A stretch of 64,000 nucleotides of DNA from Corynebacterium sp. ACRPS (GCF_022346005.1 NZ_JAKRMY010000012.1:1-64000), one strand, 5' to 3'. Positions 1 to 8,089 are shown, counted from the stretch's first letter. Program-made: numbers and translations. Notes: generated by a model not told the origin, from the letters alone.

Positions 1-1
1 T

Positions 2-73
2 GGGATGGTCAGCCCTGTCGATTTCGAAAATCACATCACCCAAACCAGAAACGAAGAAAAAATCGCTGCCTAA
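2..73 (+). pseudogene. 3' end of an IS3-family transposase (OrfB), cut by the window edge
   Basis: Frame 2 of the first 73 bases reads GMVSPVDFENHITQTRNEEK, then IAA and TAA. The SPVDFE-type ending just before the stop is typical of the C-terminus of IS3-family OrfB integrases. Only 23 codons are inside the window, so it cannot be told whether the element is intact. The end of the IS should lie shortly downstream, roughly 90-120, where the sequence TGTCCACGATTTGCGGG resembles an IS3-type terminal repeat. Family assignment is from pattern recognition only. Confidence 0.5.
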
Positions 74-390
74 CCGCTAGGTAGCTCTACTACGTGTCCA
101 CGATTTGCGGGCAACCCCACTTTGATTCCCTGTTTCCCTGGGCAGTTATTTGTTACTTTTACGTTGTCAGCACTTGGCTGGACGTTAACGCAGGTAGCAA
201 CCGGGGACGAAGCGGAAAAGAAACTAATTCCGCCCTTAGTTGCGTCGGGGAGAAAACCGTCTGGGTCGACAGAGAGTGGCACGGTGTCCCCAGGTTGATA
301 CTGATTATTTTCAGATGCGTGGGCGGTGACAGGGAACACTGCAGTTAGTAAAGTGCAGCCCATTAAAATGAGACCCTTTTTCCATGTCAT
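70..390 (-). CDS. Small secreted protein of unknown function
   Basis: A 106-aa product with a clear Sec signal peptide: MTWKK, a hydrophobic core GLILMGCTLLTAV, and an AxA site (AHA) before SENNQYQ. The mature part is about 80 aa with two cysteines, which could form a disulfide outside the cell. ATG at 390 is chosen because AAAGGA lies 9 nt upstream; a TTG at 396 is too close to that site. It directly follows the gene ending at 397, so the two are probably cotranscribed. The last 10-15 residues overlap the presumed end of the IS3 element, so the native C-terminus may have been replaced. I do not recognise the family. Confidence 0.6.
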   Translation of the reverse strand: MTWKKGLILMGCTLLTAVFPVTAHASENNQYQPGDTVPLSVDPDGFLPDATKGGISFFSASSPVATCVNVQPSADNVKVTNNCPGKQGIKVGLPANRGHVVELPSG

Positions 391-396
391 TGACAA

Positions 397-714
397 TCAT
401 CCTTTCTGGATATATTCCATAGAATTGAATTTATCCTTTTCGGGAGTTGAGGTAAGGAACATCTCTACGAAACCAGAGCCCTGAAGTATTTCATCCCACT
501 CGATAGATTCTTCATTTCTACTTAAATCAGGGAATCTTCCCCAAAGGCGAACGACTTTTCCTTCGTGAAGTCTAGGGTTAAAGAGGTCGAAGTGGTACCA
601 GAGCTGATTTTCGGGGGAGCCGCTGTTTCTTCCCGCTTGGATGCCGACTCCGGCTAAAATTGTTTCCTCTGGAAGTATGGTGTCTTGAAACATTTGGGTG
701 GATATATTTTTCAA
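397..714 (-). CDS. Small cytosolic protein of unknown function, probably lacking its true start codon
   Basis: The 105-aa frame from TTG 714 has no signal peptide or membrane segment. It is rich in acidic and aromatic residues (LWYHFDLFNP, WGRFPDLSRN). The same frame stays open and protein-like upstream to about 756 (INQFVSITTDEIKF), directly behind a good AGGAG site at 765-769, but the codon at the expected start is ATC. Either translation begins at a rare codon or the start was mutated. It lies between two genes for exported proteins on the same strand, so it may be a cytosolic partner of one of them; that is inference only. Confidence 0.5.
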   Translation of the reverse strand: MKNISTQMFQDTILPEETILAGVGIQAGRNSGSPENQLWYHFDLFNPRLHEGKVVRLWGRFPDLSRNEESIEWDEILQGSGFVEMFLTSTPEKDKFNSMEYIQKG

Positions 715-766
715 AAACTTGATTTCATCAGTCGTGATAGAAACAAATTGATTGATGACTATTCTC

Positions 767-1179
767 CTAGCGGTAGAAAGCAGTGATTATTCCGACAGGT
801 CGGCCGTCTCCGCTTGCGGGATCTACTCGTTCTGTGGCAACAACCGTCATAACTCTTCCATTGATTGGGTAAGAGCATTTTTTCTTGCCATTTCCTGCAT
901 TTAAGCCGCCTTTGCAGTCGGGGGCGTTATGTAAAACTGTGTCAATCTCTGTAGTGGCTGGAACGAAACCGTCGTGACTGTCTTTGATGTGAGAAAGCCC
1001 AAAACCAACACTGCCGGGTTCATCTCCTTGTCCTACGCGGAGTGGAAGATCTCGCCTTTCGGGCCAATGATTGTTTGGCTGATGGTCCAGTCAATTGGCT
1101 GAGCGGCCACTGCAGTGGGGGAAACAAGTAATCCGATAAATGCCGCCAAAGTGGCGGATAAAAATTTCTTTACTTTCAC
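767..1179 (-). pseudogene. Secreted protein gene broken by a one-base frameshift
   Basis: From GTG 1179 the frame gives a Sec signal peptide (VKVKKFLSATLAAFIGLLVS, then AxA cleavage at AVAA) followed by QPIDWTISQTIIGPKG. It stops at once in that frame. The next frame continues without a break as RDLPLRVGQGDEPGSV and on to VGIITAFYR with a stop at 767-769. The switch needs one missing base near 1053-1060 (between KG and RD). The joined product would be about 137 aa with two cysteines (DCKGG and KKKCSY). No good Shine-Dalgarno site precedes the GTG. It is followed by the 397-714 and 70-390 genes, so the three form one minus-strand cassette. Confidence 0.6.
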
Positions 1180-1336
1180 GGCAACGCCATTCAAATGTGT
1201 TTGGAAGATTTGCGACGGGAGAGAATGAAACCTTTGGTGCTGATGTTGGTGTCAAGTGAGGCATGAACCAAAAAGGAAACCCTGTCTCATTAATTATGAT
1301 GGTCTAACTCTCCGTTTCCCGCAAGACCTTTTTGTG

Positions 1337-1360
1337 AATGCATAAATTAATTTATGCATT
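1337..1360. repeat. Perfect 24-bp palindrome at the edge of the IS30 remnant
   Basis: Positions 1337-1360 form a perfect palindrome with no loop, each half being AATGCATAAATT. It lies exactly where recognisable IS30 transposase coding begins. It could be the scar or target of a second insertion event, or an operator; nothing else in the sequence decides this. Confidence 0.7.
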
Positions 1361-1798
1361 GCTTCAATCGGGCTGCTACTCGAACGCGTCAGCCGATTTG
1401 TTGTCCTTGGCCACCTGCCAGGCAGGCACACCAGCAAAGAAGTATTCACAGCCCTGCACAAGGCTGTCGCTGGAATCGATAAAGCACTCTGGTCATCAAT
1501 TACCTGGGACCAAGGAAGCGAAATGGCAGGCCATAAAGCCTTTACCATGGCCACTGACATTCCCATCTACTTCTGCCATCCAGGATCACCGTGGGAACGC
1601 GGCAGCAACGAAAACACCAACGGCAGGCTCAGGAGAAACCTTCCCAAAAACAGCGACCTGTCCATCTACAGCGCCGAGGACCTGGAGATGATCGCCAACA
1701 TACACAACCACAAACCACGCAAAGCGCTCAACTGGCGCACCCCAGCCGAAGTCATGACCAACGCCCTGACACAAACCGGTAGTATCACACCAAAGTAA
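1352..1798 (+). pseudogene. 5'-truncated IS30-family transposase
   Basis: The frame reads LLLERVSRFVVLGHLPGRHT and continues through TWDQGSEMAGHKAF, HPGSPWERGSNENTNGRLRR and NHKPRKALNWRTPAE. These are the DDE catalytic-core and C-terminal motifs of IS30 transposases (the NENTNG and RPRK..L.W.TP blocks are diagnostic). About 148 codons remain, whereas family members are usually 300-450 aa, so the N-terminal DNA-binding half and the first catalytic Asp are gone. There is no start codon near the break; an internal ATG at 1523 gives only the last 91 aa. The element is therefore inactive unless helped in trans. Confidence 0.85.
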
Positions 1799-1835
1799 CC
1801 ATCATCGTTGCAACGACCCCTAGAATCCAAGCCTC
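1796..1835 (+). mobile_element. Likely right terminal end of the IS30 element
   Basis: Directly after the transposase stop comes GTTGCAACGACCCCTAGAAT, which looks like the terminal repeat of actinobacterial IS30 elements. No matching left end is seen within the window. Confidence 0.45.
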
Positions 1836-1870
1836 CGACACTCCTCGCCCACTCCGAGAATAAGCCCGGA

Positions 1871-1916
1871 AATAAAAAATCTCGAGACACCGTCTTGGAG
1901 ATGATGTCTCGAGATT
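1871..1916 (-). terminator. Rho-independent terminator after tRNA-Arg
   Basis: AATCTCGAGACA (1879-1890) pairs perfectly with TGTCTCGAGATT (1905-1916), a 12-bp stem. On the minus strand it is followed by TTTTTTATTT. It lies just downstream of the tRNA-Arg gene. Confidence 0.85.
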
Positions 1917-1926
1917 CGAAATTTTG

Positions 1927-1999
1927 TGCGCCCGGAGGGATTCGAACCCCCAACCTTCTGATCCGTAGTCAGATGCTCTATCCGTTGAGCTACGGGCGC
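1927..1999 (-). tRNA. tRNA-Arg (anticodon ACG)
   Basis: The minus strand folds as a standard cloverleaf. The acceptor stem is GCGCCCG/CGGGCGC, the anticodon loop is CTACGGA with ACG, and the T-loop is GGTTCGAATCC. The discriminator is A and CCA is not encoded. IS remnants lie downstream of its terminator, consistent with a tRNA as an integration hot spot. Confidence 0.95.
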
Positions 2000-2046
2000 A
2001 GTCCGTTGTGAAGCAGCGCGTATGCTCTGCTGTGCAACGAGAATTT

Positions 2047-2075
2047 ACTATACCCACGGACCTGAAAACTAACAA
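2047..2075 (-). promoter_or_regulatory. Promoter of tRNA-Arg
   Basis: On the minus strand TTGTTA (2070-2075) and TATAGT (2047-2052) are separated by exactly 17 nt, about 48 nt before the mature tRNA 5' end. This is a good housekeeping-sigma match. Confidence 0.6.
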
Positions 2076-2169
2076 ATCGCCTGTACAGAGCCGTGTTCGG
2101 CGGGATAGCCAGCGGTGTATTGTTCACCCGCCGTTCACGCTTGAGCTCGGTGTGGAGGGCGAGGGGAGG

Positions 2170-3237
2170 CTATACAAGGGCGGAGGCTTCGGCATCGGAA
2201 AGCAGGGCGTCTTGAAAGGCCTGCAGGGTGGATTCATGATCGAAGTCGACGCCGATGAGCACGAGCTCCGTGCCGGGGGTTACACCATTGGCGGCCCATA
2301 AAGAAGCGGGCATAATCTGCAGGTTTGGCCCGGCCTGCTGCCACGCGTGGGCCACGCGCAGATCGGTATCGATCCAGCAATACCCCTTGGACCGCACGAG
2401 GCCCGTGCTTGCCCGGAGGGCGGCGATGAGGCGCTCGCGGTTAAAGGGGCGGTCGGCGCGAAAGACGACTGAGGAGATGCCGTATTCCTCGGTTTCTGGA
2501 GTGTGTGGGTTCGCAAGCTCTTCGGCATAGCCGTGATAGGCGGCAGCGGTGGCGGTATTGAACAAATGCGCATCGAGAACTAGCCCCGGTTCGATGACCC
2601 CGTGGGTCACCGGCACCACGCGAGCCCGTGGATTCATGGCGCGGACTGCGGCGATGACGCGCTCGGTTTCGGCGGCATCGACAAGATCGGTCTTGGTAAT
2701 GAGGATAAGGTCGGCGAATTCGACTTGGTCCACTAAGAGATCAGAAATGGTGCGGTCATCTTGGGGCGTAGCCTCGATGCTTTCGGAGACGAGGCTGCGG
2801 CCGCGGCGCAATTGGTTTAAGAAGGTGGAGGCATCGACGAGGGAGACCATGGTGTCGATGGGGGCGGCATCGGCAAGCGTGGTGCCATCGGCAAATTCCC
2901 ACTCAAAGGTGGCAGCCACGGGCATGGGCTCAGAAATGCCGGTGGATTCGATGACGATCTGATCAAAGCGGCCGGAGCGCGCCAGCTTGCCCACGGACTC
3001 GATGAGGTCTTCACGCAGGGTGCAGCAGATGCAGCCATTCGACAGCTCCACGAAGCGATCCTCGCCGCGTTCGAGGTGGCCTTCGCCGGCGACGAGGGCG
3101 GCATCGATATTGACCTCAGAAAAATCGTTGACGATGACCGCCAGCTTGCGCCCCTCCCGGTTCGCGAGCAGGTGGTTAAGTAGCGTGGTCTTTCCGCTGC
3201 CTAAAAATCCGGACAGCACGGTAACAGGTGTAGCCAT
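2170..3237 (-). CDS. COG0523 GTPase, putative zinc metallochaperone (CobW/ZagA-like)
   Basis: The 355-aa product is a G3E-family P-loop GTPase. Residues 10-18 are the Walker A loop [14 protein letters not shown] at residues 68-72 is the CxCC metal site of the COG0523 subfamily. ITKTDLVD is the G4 guanine-recognition motif, and a CobW C-terminal domain follows. Members of this subfamily deliver zinc or another metal to client enzymes under starvation and are often controlled by Zur. The start ATG sits inside one arm of a 45-nt hairpin (3230-3274), with AAAGG directly before it. The gene is downstream of the DASS transporter on the same strand. Which metal it handles is inference. Confidence 0.85.
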   Translation of the reverse strand: MATPVTVLSGFLGSGKTTLLNHLLANREGRKLAVIVNDFSEVNIDAALVAGEGHLERGEDRFVELSNGCICCTLREDLIESVGKLARSGRFDQIVIESTGISEPMPVAATFEWEFADGTTLADAAPIDTMVSLVDASTFLNQLRRGRSLVSESIEATPQDDRTISDLLVDQVEFADLILITKTDLVDAAETERVIAAVRAMNPRARVVPVTHGVIEPGLVLDAHLFNTATAAAYHGYAEELANPHTPETEEYGISSVVFRADRPFNRERLIAALRASTGLVRSKGYCWIDTDLRVAHAWQQAGPNLQIMPASLWAANGVTPGTELVLIGVDFDHESTLQAFQDALLSDAEASALV

Positions 3238-3274
3238 CCTTTAATGGTAACGTTTTTCATTAAAGGATGGCTAC
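3230..3274 (-). promoter_or_regulatory. Large inverted repeat covering the start of the COG0523 gene, with a Zur-box-like core
   Basis: GTAGCCATCCTTTAATG (3230-3246) is repeated perfectly in inverted form at 3258-3274, with an 11-nt loop. On the minus-strand transcript the 3' arm holds the AAAGG and ATG of the COG0523 gene, so folding would hide the ribosome site. The central 23 bp (3241-3263, arms TTAATG/CATTAA) is palindromic and AT-rich like actinobacterial Zur operators. Terminator, translational switch or operator are all possible. The repeat is certain; its role is inferred. Confidence 0.55.
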
Positions 3275-3289
3275 TGAGGTGCTTAATGT

Positions 3290-4864
3290 CTAGACCGTCA
3301 GCCCGAAGATCGGTACCGCCAGCAGGAAGACGGTAAGGGTGATGAGGAAGATACCGATGACGTTGAGTCCAACGCCGCCCTTGATCATCTCGCCAATCTT
3401 GACGTAGCCGGAACCATAAGCAATGGCGTTCGGCGGGGTTGCCACCGGCAGCATGAAGGCACAGGTTGCGGCCAAGGCGACCGGGATGGTGAGCAGCAGG
3501 ACGTTGATATCGCCTTCGGTGGTCAGGCCCACGCCCACGGCGACGCCGCCCATGATGGGAATGAAGGTGGCCGCGGTGGCGGTATTGGAGGTGATCTCCG
3601 TCAGGAAGAGGACCAGGGCGGCCACGGCTGCGACGATGAGCACGATGGGCAGGGAGCTGAGCCCCTTGGCCATCTCACCGATCCACAGGGACAAACCGGA
3701 GGAGTTGAAGGCCGAGGACAAGGAGAGGCCACCGCCGAAGAGGAGGAGGACGTCCCATGGCATTTCATTGGCCGTCTTCCAATCCAGCAGGCGGATGCGG
3801 CGCTCCGAATCGGCCGGCAGGATGAACAGGAGGATACCTGCGGCGATGCCGACGATGGCATCGTCATAATTATCAAAATCGCCAAGGACGATGGGCAGGG
3901 TTACCCAGGCCAGGGCGGCTAGGACGAAGATGATGCCGGTCATGATCTGCGGGCGGGTCCATGAGCCCAGCGCCTTGATTTCCTCGTTGATGAGCTCGCG
4001 GCCGCCGGGGATTTCGGTCATTTCCGGCTTGAAGATGGTAATCAACAGCGCCCATGCGATGAGTAGGAAGACAAGCGCCAGCGGCACGCCGACGGCCATC
4101 CAACGACCAAAGCCGAGGGTGACGTCCCAGGTATCGGCCATGTACGCATTCAAGAAGGCATTCGGCGGTGTACCAATCAGGGTACCCAGCGAGCCGATGG
4201 AGGCGGAGTACGCGATGCCCAGCATGAGGGCGGTGGCGAATTTCTTCTGCTTATCCCAACCGCCAACGGTCTCTGCGGTAAGCGCCAGCACGGACGTACC
4301 AATCGGCAGCATGACGACGGCCGTTGCGGTATTCGATACCCACATGGACAAAAAGCCGGTGGCCAGCATGAAGCCCAAAATGAGGCGGCGCGGCGAGGTG
4401 CCGATGAGCTTTACCACATAAAGCGCAAGGCGGCGATGCAGGTTCCAGCGCTGCAGCGAAAGCGCGATAAGGAAGCCACCCATGAACAAGAAAATGGTGG
4501 CAGAGGCATACGGCGCGCCGACTTCCTTAATGGTGCCCACGCTTGCGAGCGGGAAGATGACCAGCGGAATCAGCGCGGTGGCAGCCAGCGGGATGGCCTC
4601 AGTCATCCACCACACACCCATGAGGATGGTGACCGCCGCAACGGTGCGGATGGCGCTTAGCGTGTAATCGGCTTCCTCGTCCACGCCGGTGGACTGCTGG
4701 ACCGTATCGATGGCATTTGAAGGGAAGATGAAAAATACGAGGATGGCCAGGGCGAGGCCGATGAAAAGGCCAATGAACTGGCGGCGCCATTCATTGCGTG
4801 GGGCACCCGGATCCTCAGCGCCCTCTGATTGGGCGGTAGATTCGTGAGTATGCGGGGTGGTCAT
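3290..4864 (-). CDS. DASS-family sodium:dicarboxylate symporter
   Basis: The 524-aa integral membrane protein imports C4-dicarboxylates or related acids with sodium (SLC13/DASS family). About 11-12 hydrophobic segments are visible. The two repeat motifs are present: SNTATAVVMLPIG in the first half and TSNTATAATFIPIM in the second; these SNT hairpins bind sodium and carboxylate. ATG 4864 is chosen because AAAGGAG lies 8 nt upstream; a TTG at 4924 would add 20 residues without a ribosome site. It resembles the C. glutamicum dicarboxylate importer DccT, but the substrate is not proven. The 284 bp upstream (to the mgtE stop) hold no gene that I can see. Confidence 0.88.
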   Translation of the reverse strand: MTTPHTHESTAQSEGAEDPGAPRNEWRRQFIGLFIGLALAILVFFIFPSNAIDTVQQSTGVDEEADYTLSAIRTVAAVTILMGVWWMTEAIPLAATALIPLVIFPLASVGTIKEVGAPYASATIFLFMGGFLIALSLQRWNLHRRLALYVVKLIGTSPRRLILGFMLATGFLSMWVSNTATAVVMLPIGTSVLALTAETVGGWDKQKKFATALMLGIAYSASIGSLGTLIGTPPNAFLNAYMADTWDVTLGFGRWMAVGVPLALVFLLIAWALLITIFKPEMTEIPGGRELINEEIKALGSWTRPQIMTGIIFVLAALAWVTLPIVLGDFDNYDDAIVGIAAGILLFILPADSERRIRLLDWKTANEMPWDVLLLFGGGLSLSSAFNSSGLSLWIGEMAKGLSSLPIVLIVAAVAALVLFLTEITSNTATAATFIPIMGGVAVGVGLTTEGDINVLLLTIPVALAATCAFMLPVATPPNAIAYGSGYVKIGEMIKGGVGLNVIGIFLITLTVFLLAVPIFGLTV

Positions 4865-5126
4865 GCCGCGAACTCCTTTGCTAGAGAGACTTTTAGCAGG
4901 GCGGGGGTGTGATAGCTCTGTCAATTACCAGCAATCGAGCCGGATCCTTGGTGCATCCCGAACATCATTCAGTCCGTGCAGAGCATGCTAAGACCCTACA
5001 AAACATTTGCACCAGAAACCACAAACTTTACTGAATTCACCCCCACCGCATTTAAAATTCACACACCGCAGCTACTCACAATGTGAAATTTTCCCCACCG
5101 GTTCGCTACCCCCGCCCGGCGCGCCA

Positions 5127-5147
5127 GGCCCCGTGTGCCAGGGGGCC
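5127..5147 (-). terminator. Possible hairpin terminator after mgtE
   Basis: GGCCCC (5127-5132) pairs with GGGGCC (5142-5147) immediately after the mgtE stop codon. There is no U-run on the minus strand, so termination would be weak. Confidence 0.3.
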
Positions 5148-5148
5148 T

Positions 5149-6513
5149 TTATAGCCCGAGCACGGACTTGGCGATGAGGAAATAAATAATCAGACCCGTG
5201 GCATCGCAGAACGTGGAGATAAACGGATTGGAAAATACGGCAGGGTCCGCGCCAATGGTCTTTGCAACGATGGGCATCAGCCCGCCCACCGTGGCGGATA
5301 TGGAGCAGATTAAAAACAGCGTCGAGCCAATGACTAGGCCAATATCTACGCCATAGACCACCGTTGCCAGGCCGAACCCTGCCAAGCCCAATACTGCACC
5401 AAGCAGCATGCCTACCCGGAGCTCGCGCCAGAGAACGGCAAGGAGGTCGCGCCCGCGGACATCGCCAAGCGCCAGCGCACGGGTGACCGTCGTTGCTGCC
5501 TGGTTTCCCGTATTGCCGCCGGTACCGGTCAGCAGCGGGATAAACAGGGAAAGCACCACGGCCTGCGCCAAGGTGTCCTCGAAGGCGTCCAGGACCCGCA
5601 CGGTCAACAGCGCGGACACCGCCAGAACCAGCAGCCACACGATGCGGGACTTCACCAATTTTAATAGCGGCGTGGACAGGTACGGCTGCTGCAGGGCCTC
5701 GGTACCGCCGGCGCGCGCTGAGTCCTCGCTATCTTCTGCTTCGACGATGTCAATGGCATCATCCCAGGTCAAAAGGCCTACCAGGCGGTCCGAATCATCC
5801 ACGATGGGCAATGCCAAAATATCGAGCGGCAGGAACCACCTAGCTGTGGCTTCCGCATCATCATTGGCGTTGGCATAGATGGGGCTTTGCATGATCTCCC
5901 CAATCGTGGTGCCCTCCTCCGCGGTAAAAATCTCCCGCAGCGTCACCACGCCCACTAGGCGGCGGTCCGCGCGGGTGATGGGCACCGCATAGATGGTTTC
6001 CAGCTCATCGGCCTTCGCACGCAGGGTCCGCAGCGCTTCCTCCACGCTCATTTCGGGATGGATGCCGGGGACCTCGGGCGACATGCGGCGGCCCACCGAG
6101 CCCTTGGTATAGCCCAGGACAACCCCGGTGACATCCCGCTTTGATTTGGTAAGCGAGCGCAGCAGCCGATCCGCGATTTCCGCCGGCAGCTCATCCAAAA
6201 GGGCCACGCGGTCTTCTGGCTCGAGTTCATCGAAGAACTCATAAACATCAGCATTTCCCAGCTCATCGATGATATCTGCCTGGTGCTTGGCATCCAGGGC
6301 ATCAAATACCACGATGGATTTACGCCGCGGCAACAAGCGCAGGGCCAGCGCGGCGCGGATGGCATTTTGCCGCTCGACGATGGCGATGAGCTCTTGCAGT
6401 GGCACCTCATCAAGCAACGCCTGCAAGCGGGGCGCTTTTTGCGGGTCAATGGCAGAATCCTGCTTCAACCATGCCTCGACCGTATCGCTGGCCTGCTCAG
6501 TAGTATCCGCCAT
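5149..6513 (-). CDS. mgtE: Magnesium transporter MgtE
   Basis: The 454-aa protein has the full MgtE order. It begins with a cytosolic N-domain of helical repeats (residues ~20-130, LLPRRKSIVVFDALD and FFDELEPEDRVALLDELPAE). A CBS pair follows (~140-260), then five C-terminal membrane helices with the GTGGNTGNQAATTVTRALALG selectivity region. MgtE is a homodimeric Mg2+ channel gated by Mg2+ binding to the N and CBS domains. ATG 6513 is chosen; GTG 6522, three codons upstream, is equally near an AGAAGG site. The DUF202 pair lies upstream on the same strand, about 125 bp away. No Mg2+ riboswitch fits in that gap. Confidence 0.95.
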   Translation of the reverse strand: MADTTEQASDTVEAWLKQDSAIDPQKAPRLQALLDEVPLQELIAIVERQNAIRAALALRLLPRRKSIVVFDALDAKHQADIIDELGNADVYEFFDELEPEDRVALLDELPAEIADRLLRSLTKSKRDVTGVVLGYTKGSVGRRMSPEVPGIHPEMSVEEALRTLRAKADELETIYAVPITRADRRLVGVVTLREIFTAEEGTTIGEIMQSPIYANANDDAEATARWFLPLDILALPIVDDSDRLVGLLTWDDAIDIVEAEDSEDSARAGGTEALQQPYLSTPLLKLVKSRIVWLLVLAVSALLTVRVLDAFEDTLAQAVVLSLFIPLLTGTGGNTGNQAATTVTRALALGDVRGRDLLAVLWRELRVGMLLGAVLGLAGFGLATVVYGVDIGLVIGSTLFLICSISATVGGLMPIVAKTIGADPAVFSNPFISTFCDATGLIIYFLIAKSVLGL

Positions 6514-6637
6514 CGCCGTCACCTTGCCCTTCTCGCCCCTCATACCGCGGCACCGGTGGCCACCGTAATTGATATAGCCCCACATAGATTACGCGTATCT
6601 CCCATCAGCACACAGCGCTGCGGGGAAAAATCTGCCT

Positions 6638-6961
6638 TTAGGCAAAAACACCCCACAAGGCAAAGGCCGCAAGCAGGGAGACCAGCCCCGCGCTACTGGC
6701 CAAGACGGCGGCGCTGGGGAGGTGGCGGTGGGTGCGCAGGGAGGCATCGACAAGCGATGCCCGCTTCCTCACCGCCAAGATCAGCACCAGCACGCCCGCC
6801 GCGAGCGCCAGCAACGGGAGAAACACACTAACGCTGACCACCCGCATGACCCCTAGGAGTATCACCGCCAGCGCGAGGATGGTGCGCTGCCACGATAGGC
6901 GGGTGCGCTCGGGCTGCAAGCCGGGGTCAAAGAGCTCCCCATGCGGCTGCGGGCTAGGCAA
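6638..6961 (-). CDS. DUF202 membrane protein
   Basis: The 107-aa product has the DUF202 (YidH-type) signature near its N-terminus, R(T)RLSWQRTILALAVILLG, followed by two more membrane segments. It overlaps the stop of the upstream gene by 8 bp, so the two are translationally coupled. The upstream gene is also DUF202, and such tandem pairs are common in actinobacteria. The function of the family is unknown. Confidence 0.85.
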   Translation of the reverse strand: MPSPQPHGELFDPGLQPERTRLSWQRTILALAVILLGVMRVVSVSVFLPLLALAAGVLVLILAVRKRASLVDASLRTHRHLPSAAVLASSAGLVSLLAAFALWGVFA

Positions 6962-7316
6962 GTAACTCTCCTACCAGCAGCACGGCCGCGATAACGACGA
7001 TGGTGCCCACCAGCACCGGGATGGCGATGCTAAAGGGCAGCGGGCGCTGTTGCCGCAAGGCACGCTCAGCCCGCTTCCATTGCACCCACGCGACTATCGG
7101 CAGCACAATCGCCACCACCAGCATGAATGCGGAAACCACCGCGCGCAGGGTCGCCGGTAGCGGCACATCGAAAGCCTCCAAGGCCACTCCCCCGGCAATC
7201 AGCGCGAGCGAGGTGCGAATCCATGCGAGGAAGGTGCGCTCATTCGCCAGCGTAAAACGCGGATCAGGGTCACTTCCTACCCCAAATACCGAGCGGGGAA
7301 ACCTCGAATCGCTCAT
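6954..7316 (-). CDS. DUF202 membrane protein (YidH-like)
   Basis: The 120-aa product contains PRFTLANERTFLAWIRTSLALI, the hallmark of the DUF202/YidH family, then two further membrane helices ending in VIAAVLLVGELLA. AGGAAGG and a TAAGGT box precede the ATG. It forms a two-gene operon with the overlapping DUF202 gene downstream. The function is unknown; a small multimeric inner-membrane protein is likely. Confidence 0.88.
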   Translation of the reverse strand: MSDSRFPRSVFGVGSDPDPRFTLANERTFLAWIRTSLALIAGGVALEAFDVPLPATLRAVVSAFMLVVAIVLPIVAWVQWKRAERALRQQRPLPFSIAIPVLVGTIVVIAAVLLVGELLA

Positions 7317-7401
7317 GCCTTCCTACCTTATATTCAATGCACGTCCTTAGCGCGATAAGGCCGCGAGCCTGTTCGCCGGTCACCTCGTTAAGATCGGGGC
7401 C

Positions 7402-7779
7402 ATGATTGAAGTCGCAGCCATCGTTTTCCGCAATTCCTTTGGCCACGTGCTTGGCGTACGCAAGGCCTCATCCACAAAGTTTCAGCTGCCGGGCGGCAAG
7501 CTAGAAGAAGGCGAAAGCCCTGTCCAGGCCGCTGCGCGCGAGGCGGAAGAAGAAATCGGCGTGCAGGTACGCCTACCTGAACTCACTGAGCTCGGCACCT
7601 TCACTGCCCCGGCCGCCAATGAACCGGGCCAGACCGTCCGCGGGCATATCTTTACCTACCCGCGCCCCGTCATCGCCCACGCCGCGGCCGAAATCGCCGA
7701 AACCGCCTGGATCGATCCCGCCGACCCGCAGTGCGAGCTTGCCGATCTCCTGCGTAGCAAGGTTTTTCCGGCGCTGTAA
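7402..7779 (+). CDS. Nudix hydrolase
   Basis: The 125-aa protein is a single Nudix domain. The box runs from GGKLEEGE through REAEEEIGV (residues ~33-56) with all metal-binding glutamates. Nudix enzymes split nucleoside diphosphates linked to another group; this short, MutT-sized member may clean oxidised nucleotides, but the substrate is not predictable. The start is supported by TAAGAT (7389-7394) exactly 7 nt before the ATG, the leaderless arrangement seen throughout this window. It is a single gene, divergent from the DUF202 pair. Confidence 0.9.
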   Translation: MIEVAAIVFRNSFGHVLGVRKASSTKFQLPGGKLEEGESPVQAAAREAEEEIGVQVRLPELTELGTFTAPAANEPGQTVRGHIFTYPRPVIAHAAAEIAETAWIDPADPQCELADLLRSKVFPAL

Positions 7780-7901
7780 AGTGGTCAAGCTCGCGTATCA
7801 ACAGAGAGCCACGCCTACACCCCGTCACCTGCGGCGGGAAGAATCGTGGACCAGCGATGACGTAACAGCCGCTCTGGGGTCAACAAGGTGTGGTTTACTA
7901 C

Positions 7902-8089
7902 TTATTTAGACTGACGCCCTGCATTCTCCGCCCACACGCGCACTCCGACAGAAGCAGCAGTCAGAACAACAATGAAGATGGTCACTAAGCCGATGCCTAT
8001 TACATCGGTCAGCCACAAAACAAATATCACCAAAGAGGCGACTGCTAAAGCGAGCAAAACTCCGTTTTTGTCTTCTGCGCTTTATCCAT
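7902..8089 (-). pseudogene. Small two-helix membrane protein with a frameshift near its N-terminus
   Basis: One minus-strand frame encodes KNGVLLALAVASLVIFVLWL and then TDVIGIGLVTIFIVVLTAAS, ending in WAENAGRQSK and TAA at 7902-7904. This is a convincing two-helix membrane peptide, but in frame it has no ATG. A start at 8089 (MDKAQKTK) lies in another frame and would join it if one base were added near 8068. Without the fix, only a TTG-initiated piece of about 51 aa can be made. It may be a recent pseudogene or a sequencing error in an A-run. Confidence 0.45.

Noticed and set aside
6514..6637. Magnesium riboswitch before mgtE
   Set aside because: The gap is too short and shows no M-box-like pairing.
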